DNA of 64,000 bases from Lautropia mirabilis (lineage in GTDB: Bacteria; Pseudomonadota; Gammaproteobacteria; Burkholderiales; Burkholderiaceae_E), in assembly GCF_900637555.1 (NCBI RefSeq), contig NZ_LR134378.1, positions 2,490,001 through 2,554,000 on the forward strand, in the 5' to 3' direction. The position numbers and the translations under genes were made by a program. The notes beneath the pieces were generated by a model, which worked only from the letters and a program-made list of their open reading frames with translations, ran no database searches and had not been told where the DNA came from. Below are positions 26,000 through 34,281 of the stretch, piece by piece (positions within the stretch are counted from its first letter, which is position 1; every line of letters begins with the position of its first letter).

Positions 26000-26803
26000 A
26001 TGGCAGCACGCATGGACATTTCCACCACGGCCTCTTCCAGCGCCTCCCGCGACCTGGCACGCTACGAAAGAAGCTACCAGTCCGCCTCCTTCGAGCCCAC
26101 CCAGGCTGCACTGCGCAAGCGGGTGGTGACCACCCAGCTGAAACTCTGGCAGGCCAGACGCGTACTGGAAGTGGGCTGCGGCATGGCCCCCATCTTCACG
26201 GATTACCGGGAGTTCTCGAAACTGACCATCGTGGAGCCGGGCCGACATTTTGCGGAACATGCCCGCCACCTGGCCGGAACGGACGATCGCATCCTCGTGA
26301 TCCAGGACTTTCTGGAAAACGCGACTGGCAGTGCCCCCCTTCGTGGCCAGACCTTCGACGCCATTCTGGTCAGCGGTCTGCTGCACGAGATTCCCGAACC
26401 GCAGAAGCTGCTTCAGGCCCTGCGCCCCCTGTGCACGCCCACCACCCGACTGCACGTCAACGTGCCCAATGCACGCTCGCTGCACCGTCTGCTGGCCCTC
26501 GAGATGGGGCTGATCGACGACCTGCATGCCCTGTCCGACCGGCAGCGCATGCTGCAGCAGCACAGCACCTTCGACCTGCAGAGTCTGACCGAGCTGTGCC
26601 ATCAGGCCGGATATGAAGTGATCGGCCAGGGCTCGTACTTCATCAAGCCTTTCGCGCACGCGCAGATGCAGCAGCTGCAGGACATCGGCATGCTGGATGA
26701 ACGCATGCTGGACGGCCTGATGGGACTGGAAAAGCACCTGCCCGGGCTGGGTTCCGAAATCTACCTGAATCTGCGGGTGACGGATCGCCCTCACACCCCA
26801 TGA
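26000..26803 (+). CDS. SAM-dependent methyltransferase (class I)
   Basis: A 267-residue soluble class I methyltransferase. The SAM-binding motif I is RRVLEVGCGMAPIFTDY (about residues 50-66), followed by acidic LTIVEPGRHFAEHA, then QTFDAILVSGLLHEIPEPQKLLQAL and RLHVNVPNARSLHRLLALEMG. This resembles methyltransferases that act on sugar nucleotides or on cell-surface glycan termini. The start is uncertain: ATG at 26000 or 26012, neither with a clear ribosome binding site. It sits 230 bp after the glycosyltransferase-like gene and 93 bp before the next gene, inside the glycan cluster. Confidence 0.78.
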   Translation: MAARMDISTTASSSASRDLARYERSYQSASFEPTQAALRKRVVTTQLKLWQARRVLEVGCGMAPIFTDYREFSKLTIVEPGRHFAEHARHLAGTDDRILVIQDFLENATGSAPLRGQTFDAILVSGLLHEIPEPQKLLQALRPLCTPTTRLHVNVPNARSLHRLLALEMGLIDDLHALSDRQRMLQQHSTFDLQSLTELCHQAGYEVIGQGSYFIKPFAHAQMQQLQDIGMLDERMLDGLMGLEKHLPGLGSEIYLNLRVTDRPHTP

Positions 26804-26896
26804 CACTGCGCCGGAATCCACCGTGCCGGCCCCAAGACACTCTCGCTCCGAAACGCCGGGAAAACCGTTTCGACACCTCATCTTTTTGAAAACATC

Positions 26897-28447
26897 ATGA
26901 CGACTCAAGCAACCTCTCGTCCCGCCTCCCTGGTTCTGGCCGGCAATGCCCTGTCGGTCCTGATTGCTGCCACGGAGCGCGCCCATCGCGGCCTGGCCAC
27001 CACCATCATCAATCCGGGCGGCCCGCTGGGCGGCTACTTCTCGGGCGTGCATGCCCTGGGTCGGCGCGTCGACGGCGGCATGGTGCTGTTCGAGTTCAGC
27101 TCGTTCTCCGAGCCGGCCGTGGCCCCGCGCCTGGACAGCTATGATCCGATGAAGCGCAACGATGTCGGCCGCTTCTGTGGCGTGATCCGCCGCTATGTGC
27201 AAGGTCTGCACAGCACGCATGCCGTGGGCACGCCGCGCATGTGGGTGGATGGAAAGCTGCTGCCTGACATGATGCTGGGCAACGGCATCTCGGCCCTGCA
27301 CCACCTGAGCAACTCGGCCGCCATTCACCGTGAGCTGGCTGTCATCGAGCGTCAGGCGAAGCACGACACGGTGCTCTGGCACCCGGCCAACAAGACCACC
27401 TGGCCGCTGGATGGTTCGGCCCCGGCCGACTGGGCCAGCACCCAGGGGAATGTTCCCTTCGACTGCGACAGCCTGTCGCGTCGCATCCATGGTCAGACGC
27501 TGCACGAGACGCTGTTCGTTCCCTTTGCCCGCCAGGTGATGAACCGGGATGCCAGCCATCTGGCCGCTCTGTATCACCGTCTGCCCTGGCTGCCGATGTA
27601 CTGGCCGCAGACGCTGCTGTCCACGCTGAGCAACCATGGCCGCGTTCCGGGCATGCCTGCCACGGTCTTCAACTATCCGTCGCATGGCTCCATTGCCGCC
27701 ATCTGCCAGAACCTGGCCCAGATGGTGCGCAATCATCCGCTCATCACCCTGGTGGAGGACCCGATCCAGCAGGTTCGGCGCACGGCCGATCATTTCGTCA
27801 TCACCACCGCCAAGCACGGCGAGATTCACGCACAGCGCCTGGGCTGGGCCATGACGCCGAACCGGGGTATGGCCGTTGCCGGCATGACGGCACCTGCCGA
27901 GAATCCGGAGCGCCTGCCGCTGATGCTCGGCTTCTTCAAGCTGGCGGAATCTCAGGTTCATCAGGTGGCGAGCGTGCTGCACGCCGTGGCCAACGACACC
28001 GGCATCTATCGCGTCACCAATGCCACCGCCTGCGGCACGCCCACCGATGAAGGCACCATGCGCCTGGTGGTGGAGGCCAACCCGCATCGCTTTGCCGCAC
28101 ACCACGTCGGCATCGATCTGAACGACGAAAGTGCCGTCATGCAGGCCATGCTGCGCGACCTGTCCGTGATCGGCGTGACCACTTCTGCCATCCGCCCGAT
28201 CGGCTTCGAGCTCAAGCGCTTCGACGGCGCCCTGCCGCTGCCCACGCCGGCTGCTGTGGAAACCTTCCTGGAGGCCCGCGAGCAGATGCTGCGTGCGCTG
28301 CCAGGCATCGAGCCGATGGGTGCCTCGGCCGGCCCCTTCGCCTTCGGCCTGTCGGACCAGATCATCCAGGGCCTGCAGATGGCACATCGTGTGGACCGGA
28401 AGGACGACGTCCGGGCAGAAGCCATCGAGCCGGCGCTGGCATCCTGA
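26897..28447 (+). CDS. Rossmann-fold/flavin-type protein of unknown function in the glycan cluster
   Basis: A 516-residue soluble protein. The N-terminus LVLAGNALSVLIAATERA followed by TTIINPGGPLGGYFSGV resembles an FAD- or NAD(P)-binding amine-oxidase/UDP-galactopyranose-mutase-type opening, but the canonical GxGxxG is degenerate (AGNALS). The region around residues 205-280 (QTLHETLFVPFARQVMNRD, then NHGRVPGMPATVFNYPSHGS) is also typical of the mutase-like group. No catalytic residue is assignable. Position between methyltransferase and FdtA suggests a role in nucleotide-sugar conversion. I do not recognise a named family, and a mutase-like or oxidoreductase role is inference. Confidence 0.6.
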   Translation: MTTQATSRPASLVLAGNALSVLIAATERAHRGLATTIINPGGPLGGYFSGVHALGRRVDGGMVLFEFSSFSEPAVAPRLDSYDPMKRNDVGRFCGVIRRYVQGLHSTHAVGTPRMWVDGKLLPDMMLGNGISALHHLSNSAAIHRELAVIERQAKHDTVLWHPANKTTWPLDGSAPADWASTQGNVPFDCDSLSRRIHGQTLHETLFVPFARQVMNRDASHLAALYHRLPWLPMYWPQTLLSTLSNHGRVPGMPATVFNYPSHGSIAAICQNLAQMVRNHPLITLVEDPIQQVRRTADHFVITTAKHGEIHAQRLGWAMTPNRGMAVAGMTAPAENPERLPLMLGFFKLAESQVHQVASVLHAVANDTGIYRVTNATACGTPTDEGTMRLVVEANPHRFAAHHVGIDLNDESAVMQAMLRDLSVIGVTTSAIRPIGFELKRFDGALPLPTPAAVETFLEAREQMLRALPGIEPMGASAGPFAFGLSDQIIQGLQMAHRVDRKDDVRAEAIEPALAS

Positions 28448-28566
28448 CGGCCCGTGCCTGATGACGAACCAGACCTCCTGAAGATCGCGCCGTTGCCCAG
28501 GCAGCATCCTCCTGTTGGTGCCTCCAGCTTCGGCGCGGAAAACCTGCAAACTTCGAGACAGACATC

Positions 28567-29178
28567 ATGCTGGTCGATTGCGTGACCCTGCAACTGCCCA
28601 AGGTCCATGATCCGCGCGGCAACCTGACCTTTGTGGAAGGCGGCCGCCAGATTCCATTCGACATCCGTCGCGTGTACTACCTGTACGACGTGCCGGGCGG
28701 CTCGGAACGGGGCGGGCATGCCCATCTGGCGCTGCACCAGTTCGTCATTGCCATGTCGGGCAGCTTCGACATCGTGCTGGACGATGGATTCGATCGCAAG
28801 CGCTACCACCTGAACCGGTCCTACGAGGGGCTGTACATCCCGCCCATGACCTGGCGCGAGCTGGACAACTTCTCATCGGGCAGCGTGTGCATGGTGCTGG
28901 CCTCCGAGGTCTACGACGAGGCCGACTACATCCGGAACTACAGCGACTTCATGCTGGAAGTGCACAGCCGCCACCGGGCGCAGCACCATCATGCACCGCC
29001 GGCAGCGCATGTCGGCACCATCACCGGCACCCCCCTTTCAACGCCGGCGCCAGCCGCTCCCCGGCGTGAGCCAGCCGAGGCGATCGCTGACATGGAAACA
29101 GCCGTCCTGACGCCTGCAACATCCAGATCGGCACGTTCCGGATCATTCGATGACGAACTTGTCCTGAACATCACTTGA
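28567..29178 (+). CDS. dTDP-4-oxo-6-deoxyhexose 3,4-ketoisomerase (FdtA/QdtA/WxcM type) with C-terminal extension
   Basis: A 203-residue cupin-fold protein. The first 140 residues match the FdtA/QdtA/WxcM domain: [41 protein letters not shown] (RGGHAH holds the catalytic His residues), FDIVLDDG and [40 protein letters not shown]. The enzyme moves the ketone of dTDP-4-oxo-6-deoxyglucose from C4 to C3 for the FdtB aminotransferase. Whether the product has galacto (Fuc3N) or gluco (Qui3N) configuration cannot be called. Residues about 141-203 are a low-complexity tail with HHH and Pro/Ala/Thr stretches not present in most family members. Confidence 0.85.
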   Translation: MLVDCVTLQLPKVHDPRGNLTFVEGGRQIPFDIRRVYYLYDVPGGSERGGHAHLALHQFVIAMSGSFDIVLDDGFDRKRYHLNRSYEGLYIPPMTWRELDNFSSGSVCMVLASEVYDEADYIRNYSDFMLEVHSRHRAQHHHAPPAAHVGTITGTPLSTPAPAAPRREPAEAIADMETAVLTPATSRSARSGSFDDELVLNIT

Positions 29179-29263
29179 CCCAATACTGTTTCAACGACAG
29201 CAACGCCCGGATACACATCCGTGTTTTCCTGTCCATACCCTTTCATCACGCCCCGGTTCTTTC

Positions 29264-30412
29264 ATGAATGCTGCAGCCCCCATCCCCTTCCTGAACCTGA
29301 AGGCCATCAATGAGCGTCATCGTCTGGCCTTCCGCGAAGCCTTCGAGCGGGTGATGGACAGCGGCTGGGTGCTGCTGGGCGAAGAAACGGCAGCCTTCGA
29401 GGCAGCCTTTGCGGCCTACTGCGGCGTGAAGCACTGCATCTCGGTGGGCAACGGGCTGGATGCCCTGCAACTGGCGCTGCGAGGCTGGGGAATCGGCGCG
29501 GGTGATGAAGTGATCGTGCCCAGCCACACCTACATTGCCACCTGGCTGGCCGTGAGCTACACGGGGGCCACGCCGGTGCCGGTGGAGCCGACTTCGGACG
29601 ACACCGGCCTGGATCCGGATGCGCTGGCTGCGGCCATCACGCCCCGTACCCGCGCCATCGCAGTGGTGCATCTGTATGGCCGTCCCGTGGACATGGAGCC
29701 GATCCTGGCCATTGCCGAACGGCACGGCCTGCCGGTGCTGGAAGACGCAGCACAGGCACACGGCGCCACCCATCATGGGAAGCGCTGCGGCAGCCTGGGA
29801 CATGCGGCCGGCTTCAGCTTCTACCCGGGCAAGAACCTGGGTGCGCTGGGCGACGCCGGGGCGGTGACGACCAACGACGATGCGCTGGCCCGTCGCGTGC
29901 GCATGCTGCGCAACTACGGGTCGGAACGGAAGTATGTCCACGAGCTGGCAGGCTTCAATTCCCGCATGGACGAGCTGCAGGCGGCCTTCCTGCGCGAGAA
30001 GCTGCAGACGCTGGATCGTGACAACCGCCGCCGTGCCGACATTGCCACCACCTACCGGCTGGGCCTGCAAGGGCTGCCGGGGCTGATGTTGCCCCCCACT
30101 GACACCGAGACCACGCGTTCGGCCTGGCACCTGTTCGTGGTGCGGCATCCGCAGCGCGACCAGCTGGCGGCGCTGCTGGCCGAGCATGGCATCCAGACGC
30201 TGATCCACTACCCCACGCCGGTGCATCACCAAGGGGCATATCAGGGGCAGCCGGTCAGCCAGCAGTCCTTCCCGCGGGCCGAACGCCTAGCCCGCGAGGT
30301 GCTGAGCCTGCCGATGGATCCGACGATCTCGGACCGGCAGGTGCTGCGCGTCATTGCGGCGGTGCGCAGCGCGTGTGTTTTGCTGGGCGAGCCTTCATCC
30401 AAGGCGGCCTGA
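29264..30412 (+). CDS. PLP-dependent sugar aminotransferase (DegT/DnrJ/EryC1; FdtB/QdtB type)
   Basis: A 382-residue sugar aminotransferase using PLP. Features: [14 protein letters not shown] at the start, [21 protein letters not shown] (PLP phosphate-binding), [13 protein letters not shown] with [11 protein letters not shown] (Asp contacting the pyridine nitrogen) and the PLP-binding Lys in [18 protein letters not shown]. The end part holds [17 protein letters not shown]. Closest relatives make dTDP-3-amino-3,6-dideoxyhexoses from the 3-oxo sugar produced by the ketoisomerase encoded just upstream. The gene is last in the glycan cluster and ends 13 bp before the oppositely oriented PIN toxin gene. 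Confidence 0.88.
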   Translation: MNAAAPIPFLNLKAINERHRLAFREAFERVMDSGWVLLGEETAAFEAAFAAYCGVKHCISVGNGLDALQLALRGWGIGAGDEVIVPSHTYIATWLAVSYTGATPVPVEPTSDDTGLDPDALAAAITPRTRAIAVVHLYGRPVDMEPILAIAERHGLPVLEDAAQAHGATHHGKRCGSLGHAAGFSFYPGKNLGALGDAGAVTTNDDALARRVRMLRNYGSERKYVHELAGFNSRMDELQAAFLREKLQTLDRDNRRRADIATTYRLGLQGLPGLMLPPTDTETTRSAWHLFVVRHPQRDQLAALLAEHGIQTLIHYPTPVHHQGAYQGQPVSQQSFPRAERLAREVLSLPMDPTISDRQVLRVIAAVRSACVLLGEPSSKAA

Positions 30413-30422
30413 GCGGTCTGGT

Positions 30423-30809
30423 TCAGACACTCAGTATAGAAGCCCCATATGCGGCCACTTTCCCGTCGGCACTGAGCAGGGTCATGCCTTCGACCTGAGA
30501 CTGGGCCACCAGCATCCGGTCGAACGGGTCCCGGTGCAGCCAGGGCAGACTGACCACGGCAGCAGCATGCCTGCCATTGACCTCTAGCTCCCTGTATCCG
30601 TTCCTGAGCAGCAATGTCCTGAACAGGAACGGATCGACACGAAAGCCCGGCTTCTGCATCGAGGCCTTGATGGCGATCTCCCAGATGCTCACCGCACTGA
30701 AATGGAGCTCGTTGCAGGTATCTTCTATGATGCTTCTGGCAGTCGGACTCAACTTCCCGGAGTCGCGTGCGCTCCACAGGAGAAGATGGGTGTCGAGCAG
30801 GTACTTCAT
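30423..30809 (-). CDS. PIN-domain toxin (VapC-type ribonuclease)
   Basis: A 128-residue PIN-domain protein. Catalytic acidic residues are in MKYLLDTHLLLW (Asp6), the SAVSIWEIAIKA motif (Glu), RDPFDRMLVAQ (Asp) and TLLSADGKVAAYG (Asp), the standard four-acid pocket of Mg-dependent PIN ribonucleases. Its ATG overlaps the antitoxin stop codon by 4 bp (ATGA), so the pair is translationally coupled. It is close to the type II toxins of the DUF/PhoH-independent 'twitching motility PilT' annotation class. The target RNA cannot be predicted. Confidence 0.9.
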   Translation of the reverse strand: MKYLLDTHLLLWSARDSGKLSPTARSIIEDTCNELHFSAVSIWEIAIKASMQKPGFRVDPFLFRTLLLRNGYRELEVNGRHAAAVVSLPWLHRDPFDRMLVAQSQVEGMTLLSADGKVAAYGASILSV

Positions 30810-31054
30810 GGTCTGTCAGACGAGAACATCTCCGCGATCTCGTCTGCCATCATGTCGTCGAAGTCATCCGGAATCTCGGGCAAGTCCGGCATGAAGCCGA
30901 TCCTCCGGGGCGTGATCTCTTCCCCGTCGTACGGCACGAGCTTTGCCATGGGCTTGCCGGCCTTGGCAATGATGACGACATCTCCCTTGCCGACATCCTC
31001 CAGCAAACGGGACAGATGCGTCTTGGCTTCGTGAACGTTGACCTGCATCATCAT
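30806..31054 (-). CDS. Antitoxin, Phd/YefM type
   Basis: An 82-residue protein with the Phd/YefM N-terminal DNA-binding domain MQVNVHEAKTHLSRLLEDV, then DVVIIAKAGKPMAKLVPYDG, and an acidic C-terminal tail (DLPEIPDDFDDMMADEIAEMF) of the kind that wraps the toxin. Three Met codons open the frame; the first is 5 bases from AAGGACC. It lies upstream of and overlaps its PIN toxin, and the promoter carries a palindrome that it likely represses. The Phd antitoxin with a PIN toxin is a common mixed pairing. Confidence 0.9.
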   Translation of the reverse strand: MMMQVNVHEAKTHLSRLLEDVGKGDVVIIAKAGKPMAKLVPYDGEEITPRRIGFMPDLPEIPDDFDDMMADEIAEMFSSDRP

Positions 31055-31073
31055 GGGTCCTTGTCAGCTCTGA

Positions 31074-31110
31074 CTTGGTCAAGTCTACTTGACTAAGCCA
31101 GACCCGACAA
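31074..31110 (-). promoter_or_regulatory. Toxin-antitoxin promoter and operator
   Basis: On the minus strand TTGTCG (31105-31110) and TAGACT (31082-31087) form a -35/-10 pair with a 17-bp spacer. The -10 lies in the palindrome at 31074-31097, whose core GTCAAGT-CT-ACTTGAC has perfect 7-bp arms, so antitoxin binding would block RNA polymerase. Confidence 0.6.
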
Positions 31111-31260
31111 GAACAACCCACGGATGGTCTCCGGCCACGGTCAACCCAGTCGATGTGCCATCAGGGGCCAGGTCCCTAATGCCGGGTTCCCCCGGCCGCC
31201 ATCTGATCTCATTCCAGAGGAACCGGACCCCGGGAATGCCTCGTGGATCCGGGGCCTGAT

Positions 31261-32421
31261 TCAGCCCAGCGCCTGCAGTCGCGCGATTTCCTTGCGGATG
31301 TGCTTGATGGCGGGCGTGACGATGGCGACGAAGTGCGATTCGCGCACGCGACGCTGCGGCGCGGACTTCATCAGGTAGCCGCGCGCGCCCTGGTGCAGCA
31401 GTGCAGCCTGGGCGGCACGCAGCGACAGTTCGGCGGCCTCGCCACGCACCTTCAGCACGTCGACGAAGAACGCGTTGCTGGTCTCGAACGGCGTGGCGGC
31501 CAGCTTCTGCACGCGGGCCACGATGGCGTCCAGTTCGGCCTGCAGGGCGTCGGGCTGATCGTCAAGGAAGCGGTTGACGTGGCCCAGTGAGGCCTCGACT
31601 TCACGCATGGAGTCGATGGCCCCCTGGATGACGCCCCAGCCAATGCCGCATTGCAGCAGCACGAAGGCAGCCCGGATGCTGGCCAGATAGGGACGCGCCG
31701 GCCAGGCAACGATATTGCGTGCCGGCACGCGATGGCCCGAGAAGCCCAGACCCAGCGTGGCCGTGCCTTCCATGCCCGAGAAGGTGGGGCACGGCGACAG
31801 CGAGATGCCGTCGTCCTGGCAGTTGGCCAGGAACATCAGTTCACGCGGGCCGTCATCGGTCTGGACTTCGGCCATGGCGCAGAAATGGTGGTCGGGCCCC
31901 AGATTGCTCACCCAGGGCAGCATGCCGTCGACGATGAAGCCATCGCCATCGGGCCGAGCCTTCAACCGGTTTTCCTCGATGCCGGTGATGCTCTTCATGG
32001 CATTGGAGAGTCCGGTGCCCCCCATGGCCTCGCCGGTCACGAGCTCCAGCAGCGTGTCCTGCAGGGCCTCCACATGGGGCGAGCGCTCCAGGTACAGCGC
32101 GCAGGAAATCTGGCACCACATCAAAAAGCCGGTGGAGGCGCAGACCTTCGAGACCTCGGCAATGGCCTGGATGGCGCCGGCATAGCTGGCACCACCGGGC
32201 AGGCCGGCCAGCTGGGCACGGAAGGCCCCGACTTCACCCAGCTGCTGCATGATCTCCTTCGGATACAGCCCCCGGTCGATGTCATCGACGATAGCAGCCA
32301 GCGGACCCTGTGCGATTTCCCGCACGGCCTCCAGCATCTCGGCATCATCGGGACGGTCGATTTCCTCGGCCAGCGATGAAAGGTGTTCGACGGTTTCCTG
32401 TTCCAGAACAGCAGCGGACAT
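31261..32421 (-). CDS. Acyl-CoA dehydrogenase-like flavoprotein
   Basis: A 386-residue protein of the acyl-CoA dehydrogenase superfamily. It shows the N-terminal helical domain (AEEIDRPDDAEMLEAVREIA), the middle domain strand TGEAMGGTGLSNAMKSITGIEENRLKAR, and the C-terminal helical domain with FVLLQCGIGWGVIQGAIDSMREVE and KSAPQRRVRESHF, the last an FAD/partner-contacting stretch. A clear catalytic Glu at the usual position is not assignable by eye. It might be a DszC/SfnB-type desulfonating or flavin-dependent monooxygenase relative rather than a beta-oxidation enzyme. The ATG at 32421 follows GGGAG. The next gene upstream is an OsmC-family protein on the same strand, 192 bp away. Confidence 0.8.
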   Translation of the reverse strand: MSAAVLEQETVEHLSSLAEEIDRPDDAEMLEAVREIAQGPLAAIVDDIDRGLYPKEIMQQLGEVGAFRAQLAGLPGGASYAGAIQAIAEVSKVCASTGFLMWCQISCALYLERSPHVEALQDTLLELVTGEAMGGTGLSNAMKSITGIEENRLKARPDGDGFIVDGMLPWVSNLGPDHHFCAMAEVQTDDGPRELMFLANCQDDGISLSPCPTFSGMEGTATLGLGFSGHRVPARNIVAWPARPYLASIRAAFVLLQCGIGWGVIQGAIDSMREVEASLGHVNRFLDDQPDALQAELDAIVARVQKLAATPFETSNAFFVDVLKVRGEAAELSLRAAQAALLHQGARGYLMKSAPQRRVRESHFVAIVTPAIKHIRKEIARLQALG

Positions 32422-32613
32422 GGGGACTCCCAGAAAGAGACGACGGCGCAGCCGGCGGACGGCAGCGCCTGGGCAAAAGGACTGCGAAAGGGCCGATGGC
32501 GTGACGGATGCCTTCACGCCACGGCAGAGCTGCATCGGCACCCGGACCGCTCAGGATCCGGGGCCTTCCCGGCCGTTTGACGATTCGACGAGACGGACGG
32601 AGGCAGCGGCCGA

Positions 32614-33147
32614 TCAGGCCAGTTCGATGCTGAAGGGCACCGGGTTGCGGATGGTGTTGGCCACCGGCGAGTAGAAGTTGGCGTGCTGGACGATGTCATT
32701 GAGCTCTTCGCGGGTGGCGTCGCCCTCGATGACGACCTTCACGCGCACTTCCTGAAAGCCCATCTCGGCCGGCTGCTTCTCGGCGCCGCCCGCACCCCAG
32801 GCCGCCGGGTTGCCGATGTCGCCTTCGAGGAAGAGTTCCAGCTTGCTGAGCTTGACCTGGCGCAGCGTGGCCACGGCCGTGATGCCCACGCCCAGGCAGC
32901 CACCCAGGGCGGACAGCACGATCTCGCCCGGGGCGGGCGCGGTGTTCTGGCCGAACAGGTGCAGCGGCTCATCCACCACCACGGCGGCGTGGTCACCCAC
33001 GTAGCTGAGCGAGCGGTACTGGCCTTCCATGACGGTGTGGACCTTGTTGGTGCCACGGGCGTTGGGGTTGTTGCGGCCCTTCTCGGCAAAGGCCAGCAGG
33101 CCGTCGCGGTCGATGGGGCGCAGGTAGGTCTTGACGGTTTCGGTCAT
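32614..33147 (-). CDS. OsmC family protein
   Basis: A 177-residue OsmC/Ohr-fold protein. The family's C-terminal GEIVLSALGGCLGVGITAVATLR contains the second (resolving or peroxidatic) Cys, followed by VKLSKLELFLEGDIG and the end VANTIRNPVPFSIEL. Ohr/OsmC peroxidases use two Cys; here the protein contains only this single Cys, so thiol-dependent peroxidase activity may be altered or absent. Neighbouring acyl-CoA dehydrogenase-like gene on the same strand suggests a sulfur- or organic-compound-related unit. The gene is divergent from the PfkB kinase gene. Confidence 0.85.
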   Translation of the reverse strand: MTETVKTYLRPIDRDGLLAFAEKGRNNPNARGTNKVHTVMEGQYRSLSYVGDHAAVVVDEPLHLFGQNTAPAPGEIVLSALGGCLGVGITAVATLRQVKLSKLELFLEGDIGNPAAWGAGGAEKQPAEMGFQEVRVKVVIEGDATREELNDIVQHANFYSPVANTIRNPVPFSIELA

Positions 33148-33387
33148 GTCTTTCTCCCGGAGTTTCGTTCAGTTGTTCAGGACTGCAATGGCCGCGATTC
33201 TGGCACTGGACTTCATCGGGAGATGGATATGGATATGCGGGAAATGAATATGTGGGGTTTAAGAGCCTGTGCCCCGGGCCGCCCGGGCTGCCGCCCGCGA
33301 AGTGGGGTTTGTCGCGTGATGAAACGTGAATTGGGGTAGATTCAATGGCATGGCAGCTTCTCCTCCACGACACCGGAAAGGGACATC

Positions 33388-34281
33388 ATGAAGATCACCA
33401 GCTTTGGCGAAGTACTGTGGGACAACCTGCCCAGCGGCAAGAAGCTGGGTGGCGCACCGCTCAATGTCCTGGTTCGCCTGCGGGCCCTGGGTGCCGACTG
33501 CGCCATCATCAGCAGTCGCGGAGCGGATGCGGATGGCGACGAGATCCAGCGACAGATCGAGGGAAAGGACGTCTCGACGGCGCTGTTGCAGGTCTGCCCG
33601 GATCAGCCCACCAGCCTGGTGGAGGTGAAGATCAACAACTGCGGCGTGGCCACCTATGACATCGTGTACCCATGCGCCTGGGACCGGATCACGCTTCGGG
33701 ACGAGGCGCTGGCGCGGGTGGCCGAGTCGGATGCCTTCGTGTTCGGCAGTCTGTGCACGCGGGATCCGGTGACGCGACGGACGCTGGAAACGATCCTGGA
33801 CCGCACGGCAGGCACCGACACGTTCAAGGTGTTCGACGTGAACCTGCGCCAGCCGCACTACACGCACGAGCGGGTGCTGAGCCTGATGAAGCGGGCGGAC
33901 ATGGCCAAGCTCAACGACGACGAGCTGTACGAGCTGGCGGTGGCTTTCGGCTCGAAGCACCGCTCGATCGACCAGAACGTGCGCTTTCTGGCGCGGCTGG
34001 CGGGTCTGGAGCGGCTGTGCGTGACGCTGGGACCGCACGGGGCGCTGTATTTTGCCGACGACCAGATGCATTTCCACACGGGCTTCCGGGTGGAGGTGGC
34101 CGATACGGTGGGCTCGGGCGACAGCTTCCTGGCTGGCCTGATCTACAAGCTGCTCAACGGCGCCTCGCCGGACGAGGCGCTGGACTTTGCCTGCGCGCTG
34201 GGGGCCATGGTGGCGACCCACATCGGGCCGACGCCGACGATCGAGACCGAGGAGATCGAACGCTTCCGCCACCCGGTCTGA
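33388..34281 (+). CDS. PfkB-family carbohydrate kinase (fructokinase-like)
   Basis: A 297-residue ribokinase-fold sugar kinase. N-terminal SFGEVLWDNLPSGKKLGGAPLNVLVRLRALG is the sugar-binding region with the GG hinge, then SSRGADADGDEI, and the C-terminal signature VADTVGSGDSFLAGLIY holds the catalytic Asp (GSGDS instead of the common GAGDS). It resembles bacterial fructokinases but the sugar cannot be assigned from sequence. No sugar transporter is adjacent. The gene is alone between the OsmC gene, divergent, and the macA gene. Confidence 0.85.
   Translation: MKITSFGEVLWDNLPSGKKLGGAPLNVLVRLRALGADCAIISSRGADADGDEIQRQIEGKDVSTALLQVCPDQPTSLVEVKINNCGVATYDIVYPCAWDRITLRDEALARVAESDAFVFGSLCTRDPVTRRTLETILDRTAGTDTFKVFDVNLRQPHYTHERVLSLMKRADMAKLNDDELYELAVAFGSKHRSIDQNVRFLARLAGLERLCVTLGPHGALYFADDQMHFHTGFRVEVADTVGSGDSFLAGLIYKLLNGASPDEALDFACALGAMVATHIGPTPTIETEEIERFRHPV

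Noticed and set aside
25709..28549. 946-residue reading frame on the minus strand
   Set aside because: Antisense to the methyltransferase and Rossmann protein genes, no recognisable domain.
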